NCBI GenBank assembly: GCA_963816065.1
Contig: CAWFJG010000030.1
Location: 1-64,000 of the forward strand
DNA length: 64,000 nt
Direction: 5' to 3'
Source of the DNA: Roseiarcus sp963816065
GTDB lineage: Bacteria > Pseudomonadota > Alphaproteobacteria > Rhizobiales > Beijerinckiaceae
Position 1 is the stretch's first letter; the number at the start of each line of letters is the position of its first letter. Made by a program: the position numbers and the translations under genes. The notes under the pieces were generated by a model. It made no database searches, had not been told where the DNA came from, and saw only the letters and a list, made by a program, of their open reading frames with translations. Shown here piece after piece: positions 36,514 to 45,528 of this stretch.

Positions 36514-37287
36514 TCAGATCGCGCTCGTGATCCCGCCGTCCACGTAAATCATCTGCCCGGTGACGAAGCTCGACGCGTCCGAAGCCAGAAAGATCGCCGC
36601 CCCGATCAGCTCGTCCATTTCGCCCCATCGGCCGAGCGGCGTCCGGCTTACCAGCCAGTCCGAGAATGCGGGGTTCTTCGTCAACGCCTCGTTGAGGTCG
36701 GTGCGGAAATAGCCGGGCGCGAGCCCGTTGACCCTCACGCCCGAGGCGCCGAGCTCCGCCGCCATGGCCTTTGTCATCATCTTCATCGCACCCTTTGAAG
36801 CTGTGTAGGGCACGATCGACGGACGGCCAAGCTCGCTTTGCACCGAACAGATGTTGATGATCGAACCTCGCGACCGCGCAATCATGCCCGCCGCCGCCGC
36901 CTGCGCGACGAAAAATGGGCCGTAGACGTTGGAGCGCATGATCGCGTCAAATCGCTCGGCCGGGAAATCGACGAAGGGCGCGCGATACTGGATTCCCGCG
37001 TTGTTCACGACGATGTCGAGCGCGCCGAACTGCTCTTCGATTTGCTTGACCGCGCGGATGACGGCCGCACGGTCGCCCACATCTGCGATCGACGTCGAGG
37101 CGGCGAGCCCCTCGTCCTTCAGATCGCGCGCGGCCGTTTCCGTTCGCTCCCGGTCGCGACCGTTGAGAACGACGGTTGCGCCGGCGCGCGCCAGGCCGCG
37201 GGCGAGACAAAATCCGATGCCCCGGTTGGAGCCCGTCACCAGAGCGACTTTTCCATTTAGCGAAAAAAGGGCGTCGAGGTAACTCAA
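36514..37287 (-). CDS. SDR oxidoreductase, gluconate 5-dehydrogenase-like
   Basis: 257 residues. Classical short-chain dehydrogenase: cofactor motif TGSNRGIGFCLARGLA, NNAG in IVVNNAGIQYRAP, catalytic Ser in INICSVQSELGRPS and Y-x3-K in VPYTASKGAMKM, PG motif GLAPGYFRTDLN and a C-terminus GQMIYVDGGIT. The ELGRPSI stretch fits gluconate 5-dehydrogenase (IdnO/Gno). That enzyme interconverts 5-ketogluconate and D-gluconate, which suits its place 31 bases downstream of an idonate 5-dehydrogenase-like gene. Confidence 0.8.
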   Translation of the reverse strand: MSYLDALFSLNGKVALVTGSNRGIGFCLARGLARAGATVVLNGRDRERTETAARDLKDEGLAASTSIADVGDRAAVIRAVKQIEEQFGALDIVVNNAGIQYRAPFVDFPAERFDAIMRSNVYGPFFVAQAAAAGMIARSRGSIINICSVQSELGRPSIVPYTASKGAMKMMTKAMAAELGASGVRVNGLAPGYFRTDLNEALTKNPAFSDWLVSRTPLGRWGEMDELIGAAIFLASDASSFVTGQMIYVDGGITSAI

Positions 37288-37318
37288 TGGCGGTTCCTAT
37301 CGGGCCTTGCTTCGGCCG

Positions 37319-38350
37319 CTAAAACTGGAGATGGACTTTGACCGAGCGGGTCTTGTCCGCTGCAAGATCGAAGGCAGGCGTCGGATCGGAGGCGGGGACG
37401 GTGGCGGTCACGAGCGCTGCGACCTGAGCGGCGTTACGAGCGATATAATCGATCGCGACGCGGAATTCATCATCGAAGCGGAAGGCGCCGATCACATTGA
37501 TCTCCTTGGTCACGATCGTTGACACGTTGATTTCGGGCCGCGCGCCCTGGCCGATGCAAACCAGGGTTCCACGCGGCTTGACGAGGTCGAGCGCCGAAAC
37601 GGTGGCCTCCGCGCTGCCTGACGCCTCGAAGATGATGTCGAAGGTTCCCTTGCCCTCGCCCAGGCCGGCGAAGCGGTCGGCCTCCCTTGCGACGTTGATC
37701 GTTTCGTCGGCCGCGAGGTCGGCTACGCGGCGCAAGGGCTCGTCGATCAGATCGGCGACGGCGACCCACCCCGCGCCGGCGCCCCGCGCGACAAGGGCCA
37801 TGATCGTGCCGATCGGCCCGGCGCCCAACACCAATAGCCTCTTGCCCAGCAGCGAACCGGCCCGCGTCGCGGCGTGCAGGCACACTGCGACCGGCTCCGC
37901 GAAAGCGGCCTCGCCGAGAGTCAGCGCGTCGGGAATCGGAATCGCTTGTTCCGCGCTGCAAACCAGCGCCTCGCGAAAGGCGCCGTCGATATGCGGAGTT
38001 CGCATCGCGCTGCCGTAGAAGCGCATGTCCGAACAATGGTTGCGAAGGCCCCTCCGGCAAAAGGCGCAGACACCACACGACAGGCTCGGATTGACGACGA
38101 CGCGCTGGCCGACTCGGAGGGGATTCACGTCGCGGCCGGCTTCGATGACGACGCCGGCGATCTCGTGCCCCAGAACCATCGGATGACGAAGCCTGACAGC
38201 GCCGAATCCGCCGTGGCGGTAATAGTGAAGGTCCGATCCGCAGATACCTCCGACCCCGATCTTCACCCGCACGTCGTTCGGGCCGAGGGGCTGGTCCGCC
38301 ACCTCCTCGTAACGCAGGTCCTTGGGGGCATGGATGACAATGGCTTTCAT
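37319..38350 (-). CDS. Zinc alcohol dehydrogenase, L-idonate 5-dehydrogenase-like
   Basis: 343 residues. Medium-chain dehydrogenase with catalytic zinc ligands in GGICGSDLHYYRHGGFG and VLGHEIAG, structural zinc cysteines in SCGVCAFCRRGLRNHC, and the NAD(P) motif LVLGAGPIGTIMALVARG. The YYRHGGFGAVRLRHPMVLGH block is characteristic of idonate 5-dehydrogenase, which oxidises L-idonate to 5-ketogluconate. With the next gene it could run idonate to gluconate. The exact sugar acid is inferred from family and context. Confidence 0.8.
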   Translation of the reverse strand: MKAIVIHAPKDLRYEEVADQPLGPNDVRVKIGVGGICGSDLHYYRHGGFGAVRLRHPMVLGHEIAGVVIEAGRDVNPLRVGQRVVVNPSLSCGVCAFCRRGLRNHCSDMRFYGSAMRTPHIDGAFREALVCSAEQAIPIPDALTLGEAAFAEPVAVCLHAATRAGSLLGKRLLVLGAGPIGTIMALVARGAGAGWVAVADLIDEPLRRVADLAADETINVAREADRFAGLGEGKGTFDIIFEASGSAEATVSALDLVKPRGTLVCIGQGARPEINVSTIVTKEINVIGAFRFDDEFRVAIDYIARNAAQVAALVTATVPASDPTPAFDLAADKTRSVKVHLQF

Positions 38351-38360
38351 GGATCGCGAC

Positions 38361-38663
38361 CTAAATGTTGAGATCGAACGTCGAATATTCGCGCATGATC
38401 AATCCGGTCGTGACAAGGAAGGCGTCGCGCGGCATCGATCTCGAGGACGCTCCGAGGCGCAGTTCCGAGGGGCGGCGTCGGTGCCAGGGCGCAATGTCGT
38501 AGTAGCGCACGCCGGCGGACCAAGCAGATTCTAGCGCAGACTGCGCCGTCGCCTTCGAGAGCGTCTCAAACAGGTTGCCGAGCGGCCCGCCGCCCTGCCC
38601 GAGAGGCGGCGACCAAAGACCTGTTGTTCCAACCTGCATCCTCGACGTCAAATCGACAGGCAC
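38361..38663 (-). pseudogene. Aldo/keto reductase, N-terminal remnant
   Basis: GTG 38663 has AGGAGG ten bases upstream. The codons give MQVGTTGLWSPPLGQGGGPL, GNLFETLS, ALESAWSAGVRYYDIAPWH and LRLGASSRSMPRDAFLVTT, which is the first barrel strand and the Asp-containing second segment of the aldose 1-dehydrogenase type AKR family. Native sequence ends at about residue 85 of an expected 300 or more; the catalytic Tyr-Lys-His is lost. It stands at the head of the leftward operon, so its promoter and start may still serve idnD-like expression. Confidence 0.65.
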
Positions 38664-38739
38664 TTGTCCACTTCCTCCTTGGGACGCAGCGCTAACAAGG
38701 AGCGCGCCAAAACGCCGCACGGACCGAAACATCGGCGGC

Positions 38740-38765
38740 TTGACTCATATGATTTATACTATAAA
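38740..38765. promoter_or_regulatory. Candidate promoter/operator between divergent operons
   Basis: TTGACT at 38740-38745 could be a -35 element, and the AT-rich near-palindrome TTTATACTATAAA (38753-38765, 6-bp arms around a central C) overlaps where a -10 would fall. Spacing is short (14 bases) for a standard promoter. A symmetrical site here is a plausible target for the GntR regulator. Inferred from sequence only. Confidence 0.4.
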
Positions 38766-38884
38766 ACGGCGAAATGTGAAGGCCGCAATCGGGCCCGTTC
38801 GTCGCGCGAAGGCGGGACAGGATTTGACATAGGCTCGGGCTGGGGCGCGCGCGTTCGGTTCGGTCGAACAAGGGAGGGAGGAAA

Positions 38885-39838
38885 ATGGCGTTGAAGAAGA
38901 TTCTCGCAGGAGGCCTTGCAGCGACGCTGGCGCTCACCGTTTCCATGGCTTCGGCCGCCGAGAAGAAGACGCTCGTCTTCGTGGTCAACGGCGCTTCGGA
39001 CTTCTGGAAGATCGCCGAAGCCGGAGTGAAGAAGGCGCAGGCGGAGCTGCCGAATTACAATCTCGAATTCAAGTATCCCGAGCAGGCCGCCGCCGCGGTC
39101 CAGCAGCGCGTCATGGAGGATCTTGTCGCCTCCGGTGCGGCAGGCGTCATGGTCAGCGCGGTCGATCCGAAGAACCAGACGGATGGCCTGAACAAGATCG
39201 CTTCTCAGACCTTGCTCTTCACCACCGACAGCGACGCCCCCCAGTCGAAGCGCGTCGCCTACATCGGCTCTTCCAACACCGATCTCGGAAAAGAAGCCGG
39301 CAAGCTGATGCTGAAGGCGCTGCCCGACGGCGGAAAATGCGTCGGCTTCGTGGGACTGCCCGGCGCCGACAACGCCCGGGAGCGCATCGACGGCGTCAAG
39401 GAAACGCTCAAGGGCTCAAAGGTGGAGCTTATCGACGTGCGCGGCGACGAAATCGACCAAACACGCGCCAAGCGCAACGTCGAGGACGCGCTCGCCGCCA
39501 ACCCGAACATCAGCTGCCTCGTCGGCTTCTATTCCTACAACACGCCGCGCATCTATGAGGTGCTGAAGGAGGAAGGCAAGCTCGGTCAGATCAAGGTCAT
39601 CGGCTTCGACGAGGATCCGATCGTGCTTGGTGGCGTGAAGGAAGGATCGATCGTGGGCACGGTCGTCCAGCAGCCGTTCGAGTGGGGCTATCAGGGAATG
39701 AAGCTGATGGCGAAGGTCCTCGAGGGCGACAAGTCTGGCGTTCCGGCGAACGGCGTCATCATCGTCCCGGGCAAGGTCATCGATCAGTCAAATGTCGACG
39801 GCTTCATGGGCTCGATGAAGACGATGCTCGGCAAATAA
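38885..39838 (+). CDS. Ribose-type sugar ABC transporter, substrate-binding protein 1
   Basis: 317 residues from ATG 38885 behind GGGAGG. A Sec signal ends SMASA. The mature protein is a periplasmic-binding-protein type 1 fold: LVFVVNGASDFWKIAEAGVK, QQRVMEDLVASGAAGVMVS, LLFTTDSDAPQSKRVAYIGS, NTDLGKEAGKLM, DNARERIDGVKETL and VIGFDEDPIVLGGVKEGSIV. It captures a monosaccharide or polyol and delivers it to the ATPase and permease that follow. The ligand cannot be read from sequence. First gene of the long rightward operon; codon use matches the surrounding chromosome. Confidence 0.9.
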   Translation: MALKKILAGGLAATLALTVSMASAAEKKTLVFVVNGASDFWKIAEAGVKKAQAELPNYNLEFKYPEQAAAAVQQRVMEDLVASGAAGVMVSAVDPKNQTDGLNKIASQTLLFTTDSDAPQSKRVAYIGSSNTDLGKEAGKLMLKALPDGGKCVGFVGLPGADNARERIDGVKETLKGSKVELIDVRGDEIDQTRAKRNVEDALAANPNISCLVGFYSYNTPRIYEVLKEEGKLGQIKVIGFDEDPIVLGGVKEGSIVGTVVQQPFEWGYQGMKLMAKVLEGDKSGVPANGVIIVPGKVIDQSNVDGFMGSMKTMLGK

Positions 39839-39853
39839 AACGAGACGAAGGCC

Positions 39854-39872
39854 GGCGCCGCCGATCGGCGCC
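39854..39872 (+). terminator. Intercistronic hairpin after binding protein 1
   Basis: GGCGCCG, loop CCGAT, CGGCGCC: a perfect 7-bp GC stem without a U-run, between the binding-protein stop and the ATPase start. Such hairpins often stabilise binding-protein mRNA and lower downstream expression. Confidence 0.5.
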
Positions 39873-39896
39873 TGCCCCCGAGGCTTGAGCGGTCTC

Positions 39897-41399
39897 ATGA
39901 ATTTTCTCGAACTCGTCGAGATCGCGAAGTTCTACCCAGGCGTGACTGCGCTCGATGGCGTGACTCTGTCGGTCGCATCGGCCGAGGTGATCGGCTTCGT
40001 CGGGGAGAACGGCGCCGGTAAATCGACGTTGATGAAAGTGCTCGGCGGCGTCGCTCAGCCGTCCGCCGGCTGCATCCGCGTCGACGGCGTCGAGCGTAAG
40101 CCTTTCACCGTGGCCGACGCGATGCGCGCGGGCATCGCCTTCGTTCATCAGGAACTCAACGTCTTCGACAATCTCGACGCCGCCGGAAACGTGTTCATCG
40201 GCCGAGAGCCACTCGCTGGCGGCTTTCTCAAGCTCATTGATCGCAAGAAGCTCTATGCGGCCGTGCAACCGCTGCTCGACCGGTTGGGCGTGGATTTCGA
40301 ACCGGACACGCCCGTCGGGGAGATGTCGCTGGCGCAGCGTCAGTTGCTGGAGATCGCGAAAGCGCTTTCGCTGAACGCCCGCCTCGTCATCATGGACGAG
40401 CCGACGTCGTCGCTCACCCTTTCCGAGACCGAGCGGCTGATGCGCGTGATCGCCTGGCTGAAGGCGCAGGGCGTCAGCGTGATCTACATCTCGCATCGGC
40501 TGAACGAGGTGGAGGCCTGCGCGGATCGCGTCGTCGTGCTGCGCGACGGGCGAATAGTCGGGGAGCTGGATCGCGCGAGCATCAGCCACGACGCGATGAT
40601 CCGTCTGATGATCGGACGGGATCTGAAGGCTCTCTATATCGATCCGGCTCCCAATCGCCCGAAAGGGACGACCCTCGAAATGGCGGGCGTCCGCACGGCG
40701 GCCTACCCCGACCAGGAGGTGAGCCTTGAAATGCGCGGCGGGGAGATCCTCGGCCTTGCGGGCCTTGTCGGCTCTGGCCGAACGGAACTCGCGCGCGCGA
40801 TCTTCGGCATCGACCGGCTGCGCGGCGGCGTCTTGAAAATGAATGGCGAACCGATCGAGATCCGAACCCCGCGCGAGGCGATCGAGCGCGGCCTCTTTCT
40901 CGTTCCCGAGGATCGCAAGCAGGCCGGCCTGCTGCTCGACGCGTCCATCGCTCAGAATATCTCGCTCCCCGATCTGCGCTCTTACTCGCGCGCCTTCCTC
41001 GTGCGCAATCAGCAGGAGCTCGACAACGCGAATCGGCAGAAGGAGCGCCTCGACATCAAGGCGCCGACAGTGACGGCGGACGTCGGGACCCTTTCGGGCG
41101 GCAACCAGCAGAAGGTCGTTCTCGCCAAATGGCTGTCGATGCAGCCCAAGGTGATCATCTTCGACGAGCCGACGCGGGGCGTCGACGTCGGCGCCAAGCA
41201 GGAGATCTACCTGATCATGCGGGCACTCGCGGACGCCGGCGTCGCCGTCCTCATGATTTCGAGCGACATGGAAGAGGTGGTCGGAGTGAGCGACCGGATA
41301 GCCGTCGTGCACGAAGGCCGGATCAGCGGCATTCTTCAGCGCTCGGAATTCAGCGAACGCAATGTCCTGCAGCTTGCGGTCGGCCTCAGGGCGAATTGA
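39897..41399 (+). CDS. Ribose-type sugar ABC transporter, duplicated ATPase 1
   Basis: 500 residues from ATG 39897 (TTG 39885 possible). Two fused nucleotide-binding domains, as in RbsA/MglA. The first has Walker A GENGAGKST, FVHQELNVFDNL, and Walker B VIMDEPTSSLT. The second has a degenerate Walker A (GLVGSGRTELARAIFG), VPEDRKQAGL, signature LSGGNQQKVVLAKWL and IIFDEPTRGVDVGAKQEIY. The asymmetry is normal for the family. Intact frame, host-like codons. Confidence 0.9.
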   Translation: MNFLELVEIAKFYPGVTALDGVTLSVASAEVIGFVGENGAGKSTLMKVLGGVAQPSAGCIRVDGVERKPFTVADAMRAGIAFVHQELNVFDNLDAAGNVFIGREPLAGGFLKLIDRKKLYAAVQPLLDRLGVDFEPDTPVGEMSLAQRQLLEIAKALSLNARLVIMDEPTSSLTLSETERLMRVIAWLKAQGVSVIYISHRLNEVEACADRVVVLRDGRIVGELDRASISHDAMIRLMIGRDLKALYIDPAPNRPKGTTLEMAGVRTAAYPDQEVSLEMRGGEILGLAGLVGSGRTELARAIFGIDRLRGGVLKMNGEPIEIRTPREAIERGLFLVPEDRKQAGLLLDASIAQNISLPDLRSYSRAFLVRNQQELDNANRQKERLDIKAPTVTADVGTLSGGNQQKVVLAKWLSMQPKVIIFDEPTRGVDVGAKQEIYLIMRALADAGVAVLMISSDMEEVVGVSDRIAVVHEGRISGILQRSEFSERNVLQLAVGLRAN

Positions 41400-41407
41400 A
41401 GGCGGCG

Positions 41408-42475
41408 ATGTTCAAAAAAGACCTTGGCCTGCTTGTGCTCATCCTGGTTATCGGGACCGCCGTCGCCCTGATCAACCAGCGATTCCTGCTGCCGGGCAAC
41501 CTGTCCAATACGGCTAACCAGATCGGTCTGTTCGGCCTCTTCTCGATCGGCGAGGCCTTCGTCGTCATCACGAGCGGAATCGATCTTTCGGTCGGCTCGC
41601 TGATCGCGCTTCTCGGTACGATTTTCATCGACCTCATCGTCAATCACAATGTGAACTGGGTGCTCGCCGTGCTGGCCATTCTGGCTGGCGGATGCGCTCT
41701 CGGCGCGGTTCACGGCCTGCTGATCACGCGAATGCGGCTGCAGCCGTTCGTCGTCACCCTCTGCGGCCTGCTGATCTATCGGGGTGTTGCGCGCTATTAC
41801 ACGCAGGATGCGACCGCCGGTTTCGGCTTCGGGGTGAGCTTCCCGACACTCGAGTGGCTGACCGCCGGCCGCAGCGACGTGTTGGCGTTCTTCGGCCCGC
41901 TGGTCGGCTATCGAGGGGCGACGATCGCCATTCCCCACAGCCTCGTCGCGCTCGTCGTTGTCGCCATCGCCGCCGGAGTGATGCTGCACCGGTCGATCTT
42001 CGGCCGCTACCTTTTCGCCGTCGGTAAGAACGAGGAAGCGGCGCGATATTCCGGCATCAACTCGGATCGCATCGTCGTCTCCGCCTATGTCATCTGCTCC
42101 GGGCTGGCGGCGGTCGCCGCCATCTTTATCGCGATGTACACCCGTTCGATTTCGCCTGCAGTGCACGGCAGCTTCTATGAACTCTACGCGATCGCCGCCG
42201 CGGTGCTCGGAGGCTGCTCGCTGCGCGGCGGCGAGGGCTCGATCCTCGGGGTCGTTCTCGGCGCGATTCTCCTGCAGGTGCTGCAGAACCTGGTCAATCT
42301 GCTCGGCATTCCGTCGTCGCTGAATTTCGCGGTCATGGGTACGGTCATTCTGATCGGCGTCATCGCCGATCAGCAGTTCGGAGACTATCGCCGGCGGGTC
42401 GCCGCCGAGCGGGGGAGGCCCCAGTCCTCGACCGCCGCAGCGAACTTGGGCTCGAGCGTCGGGGGCGGGCAATGA
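41408..42475 (+). CDS. Ribose-type sugar ABC transporter, permease 1
   Basis: 355 residues from ATG 41408 (an in-frame TTG at 41396 overlaps the ATPase stop). Hydrophobic with 8-10 helices; family signatures EAFVVITSGIDLSVGSLIAL and YELYAIAAAVLGGCSLRGGE are present. It forms the membrane channel for the first transporter. The final 30 residues (RRVAAERGRPQSS and on) are hydrophilic, and the stop overlaps the start of the GRE activase (ATGA). Codon style changes at precisely this junction. Confidence 0.9.
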   Translation: MFKKDLGLLVLILVIGTAVALINQRFLLPGNLSNTANQIGLFGLFSIGEAFVVITSGIDLSVGSLIALLGTIFIDLIVNHNVNWVLAVLAILAGGCALGAVHGLLITRMRLQPFVVTLCGLLIYRGVARYYTQDATAGFGFGVSFPTLEWLTAGRSDVLAFFGPLVGYRGATIAIPHSLVALVVVAIAAGVMLHRSIFGRYLFAVGKNEEAARYSGINSDRIVVSAYVICSGLAAVAAIFIAMYTRSISPAVHGSFYELYAIAAAVLGGCSLRGGEGSILGVVLGAILLQVLQNLVNLLGIPSSLNFAVMGTVILIGVIADQQFGDYRRRVAAERGRPQSSTAAANLGSSVGGGQ

Positions 42476-43232
42476 AAGAGTCCCTGACCGGGGTGGTCTT
42501 CGACATCCGTGAACTGACCATTCACGATGGTCCCGGACTGCGCACTACGGTGTTTCTCAAGGGCTGCCCGCTTCAGTGCGCCTGGTGCCACAACCCGGAG
42601 GGCAGATCCCGGGAGCCCCAGGTTATGCGCGGCCCAAACGGCGATCGGATCGCCGGCCGGAGCTACCGGGCCGACGAGCTGGCCGTTCTCCTGAACCGCC
42701 AGGCGCCGCTGCTGATCGACGGCGGGGTAAGCTTCTCCGGCGGCGAACCGCTCATGCAGGCGGCCTTCCTGGAGGGGGTGCTGGAGCGGCTGGAAGGCCT
42801 GCACGTGGTCCTGGGCACGACAGGGTTCGCCCCTGCAGAGGATTTCCTGCGGGTGGTCCGCCGCTGCAATCTCGTGCTGTTCGACCTCAAGATCATGGAC
42901 ACGGAGGCGCACCGGCGCTGGACCGGCGCCCACAACCAAGTGATCCTGGACAACCTGGAACGGCTGGCGGATCTGGGCGTGGCCTATTTGATCCGGGTGC
43001 CATTGGTGCCCGGGGGTGACCGACACGGAAGCCAATCTGCGCGCCATCGCCCGCCACGTCCGGGACCTGCCCGGGCGGCCGCGGGTGGAGCTGTTGCCTT
43101 ACAACCGGGCCGCGGGGGGCAAGTACGCGGCCTGCGGCCTGGATTGGCGCCCGGAATATGACGAGAGCCGTCCCGTGCCGGACCGATCTGACGCCCTTTC
43201 ATGAACTCAAGGTGGACGCGAGGGTCCTATGA
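42472..43232 (+). CDS. Glycyl radical enzyme activase (PflA-type radical SAM), frameshifted
   Basis: About 253 residues. It uses S-adenosylmethionine and a [4Fe-4S] cluster to make the glycyl radical on its partner. The cluster motif is LKGCPLQCAWCHNPEG (C-x3-C-x2-C) and the SAM-binding SFSGGEPLMQ follows. There are no further cysteine clusters after the motif, so it lacks the ferredoxin-like insert of many dehydratase activases and is built like the PFL activase. Breaks: one extra G in the run at 43012-43016 and one near 43180; joined, the end is TDLTPFHELKVDARVL. Coupled to the preceding permease and following GRE by ATGA overlaps. Confidence 0.85.
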
Positions 43233-45362
43233 GCACAATCCTGGAACAGCGGCGCGCGCCCTGCCGGAACTGTCGCCCCGACTGGCGGAGATGAAACGGC
43301 GCATCCGGGCCGGCGAGCACCATCGCTTCCGCAGCGCCGCCACGGTCGACGTCCTGGCTGAATGCGAGCGCGAGGGTCTCGACTGGACCCGGCGGGCAGC
43401 CCGGTTGACCCGGCGAATGTGCGAGGCCCAGACCGTGGTGATCGAGCCGGATGAGCGCATCGTCTTCACCCGCACGGTCCGAGCGAATTCCGCCGCTGTA
43501 CCGTCCGGAGCAAATGGAAAGGCTTCTGGCCGGGCGCACCTTCCACGAGCTCGGGCCCATCAACAACATCTGCGCCGACTGGGGCATGGTTCTGAGCCAG
43601 GGCCTGCTCGCCCGCCGTGACGGTCGCCGAGGCCGCCCGGGCCCGCCTGGCCGGCGACCGGGAAGCGGAGACCTTCCTGGACGCCGCGGTGGAGACCATC
43701 GACGCGGTGCTGGAACTGGCCCGCCGCTACGCCGCAGCGGCCCGGGCCGCTGGGCCGGGACGATTTGGCCGAGGTGCTGCAACGGGCGCCGGCCCATCCC
43801 GCCGCCAGCTTCCACGAGGCGCTCCAGGCCCTGCGTCTGTGCCATGCCGTCCTCTGGCTGAGCGGGCACTACCACTGCGGGCTGGGCCGGCTGGACCAGT
43901 ATCTTTGGCCGTATCTGGAGGCGGACCTGGCCGAGGGCCGCTCTGGATCTGGCGGAGGCCCAGGAGCTGCTGGAGGAGTTCTTCATCAGCCTGAACAAGG
44001 ACAGCGACCTCTACCCGGGCATCCAGCAGGGCGACAACGGCCAGTCGCTGATGCTGGGCGGGATGCGCCGGGACGGCGGCGACGGGGTGAACCCGCTCAC
44101 CGCCATGGCGCTGGAGGCCGGCCGCAAGGTGGCGCTGATCGATCCCAAGATCAACCTGCGCGTGACCCGGGACACCGACTTGGCGCTGCTGGCCAAGGGC
44201 GTCGAGTTGACCCGCATCGGCCTCGGCTTTCCCCAGTAGTGCAACGACGAGGTCGTCATCCCAGGCCTGGTGGCCGCCGGCTACGACCTGGAGGACGCCC
44301 GCGACTATACCGTGGCCGCCTGCTGGGAGTTCATCATCCCCGGCAAGGGCATGGAGGTGGTGAACATCGGCGCCGTGTCCATGCCGGCTGCGGCGGACCG
44401 GGCGATCCGCGCCGGGCTCCAGGCCGGCGAGGGCTTCGACCGGATCCTCGAGCGCGCCGGCGCCGATCTGGCCGAGCAGGTGCGCGGCTTGGCCGAGTCC
44501 AGCCGAAAGCTGCTGCTGCCGCCGGCGCCCTGGTACTCGGTGCTGATGGACGGCTGCCTGGAGCGCGGCCGGGACCTCTCCCACGGCCTGAAGTACAACA
44601 ACTTCGGCATCCACGGCGCCGGCTCGGCCAACGCCGCCGACGCCCTGGCGGCGGTGCGCACCCTGGTCTACGACCAGCGGCGCGTCGATCCGACCCGGCT
44701 GATCCGGGCCTTGGACGCGGATTTCCAGGGAGAGGAGGCGCTGCGGACCGAACTGCGCGAGGGCGCGCCCAAGGTGGGCAATCAACGACGACGACGCCGA
44801 CGGCCTGCTGGTGGACTTGTTCGACCGCTTCGCCGACGCCTGCGCCGCCGCCGGCGACAACGGCCGCGGCGGCCGTTACCGCCCGGGCACCGGCTCGGCC
44901 ATGTACTACGTCTGGCTGGCGCGCGGCCACGAGGGCATGCGCGAACCCACCGTGGGGGCCACCGCCGACGGTCGGCGCAAGGGCGCGTTCTTCAGCTCGT
45001 CCTTGGCGCCTTCGCCGGACGTGCAGGTGCGGGGGCCTCTGAGCGTGCTGCAAAGCTTCGGCAAGCTCGACTACCGGCGCATCTGCAACGGCGGCCCGCT
45101 GACCATGGAGCTGGCGGACAGCCTGTTCCGGGGGACGGAAGCGGTCGAGAAGGTGGCCTTGTTTATCCGCGCCTTCGTCCGCTCCGGCTGCCAGCAGATG
45201 CAGCTCAACACCCTGAACGTGGACACCCTCCGGGACGCCCAGCGGCATCCCGAGCTGCACCGCAACCTGGTCGTCCGGGTCTGGGGCTGGAGCGGCTATT
45301 TCTGCGAACTGGACGAGAGCTACCAGAACCAGATCATCGGCCGGCACATCTATGGCGCCTGA
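43229..45362 (+). CDS. Glycyl radical enzyme, unassigned eliminase-like family; frameshifts and in-frame TAG
   Basis: About 710 residues. ATG 43229 overlaps the activase stop. Breaks lie near 43250, 43485, 43615, 43753, 43941 and 44781, mostly one extra base. Joined frames show RTFHELGPINNICADWGMV, LNKDSDLYPGIQQGDNGQSL, KINLRVTRDTDLALLAKGVE, the thiyl site YTVAACWEFIIPGKG (Cys codon 44321) and the radical loop VVRVWGWSGYFCELD (Gly codon 45285). C-W-E matches the C-x-E of dehydratase/lyase GREs and not the adjacent Cys pair of pyruvate formate-lyase. At 44237 a TAG replaces the Tyr codon expected in GFPQYCNDE. Ligand unknown; flanking transporters suggest a sugar or polyol. Confidence 0.8.
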
Positions 45363-45528
45363 GCGCAGGGAACGCGATGTCAAGAAAGAGCAGAAAAGTG
45401 CCTGTCGTCAAACAGTTGTAAATAACGTTGACCATAAGGAGGAAACATAAAACCAATTCCACAATCTGGGATACTCAAGTGTAACTTTCTCTCCAACTCA
45501 ACGACAACAGCTTCACGGAGTTTTTACT
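45363..45528. other. AT-rich leader before second binding protein
   Basis: 166 bases, clearly richer in A+T than either neighbour, with an orphan AAGGAGG at about 45436 that is not followed by a usable frame. It separates the GRE from the second transporter and could hold a secondary promoter. Confidence 0.4.

Noticed and set aside
39804..41312. 502-codon antisense frame over ATPase 1
   Set aside because: Shadow of a fully motif-supported ABC ATPase; no ribosome binding site and low-complexity composition.
44237..44239. TAG read as pyrrolysine or another recoded residue
   Set aside because: No pyrrolysine genes are in the window, the position is a usual Tyr in the family, and a TAC-to-TAG change or base error is simpler.
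42472..45362. Pyruvate formate-lyase and its activase
   Set aside because: The active site has a single Cys followed by Trp-Glu, not the adjacent Cys pair of PFL, and the neighbourhood is sugar transport rather than formate metabolism.
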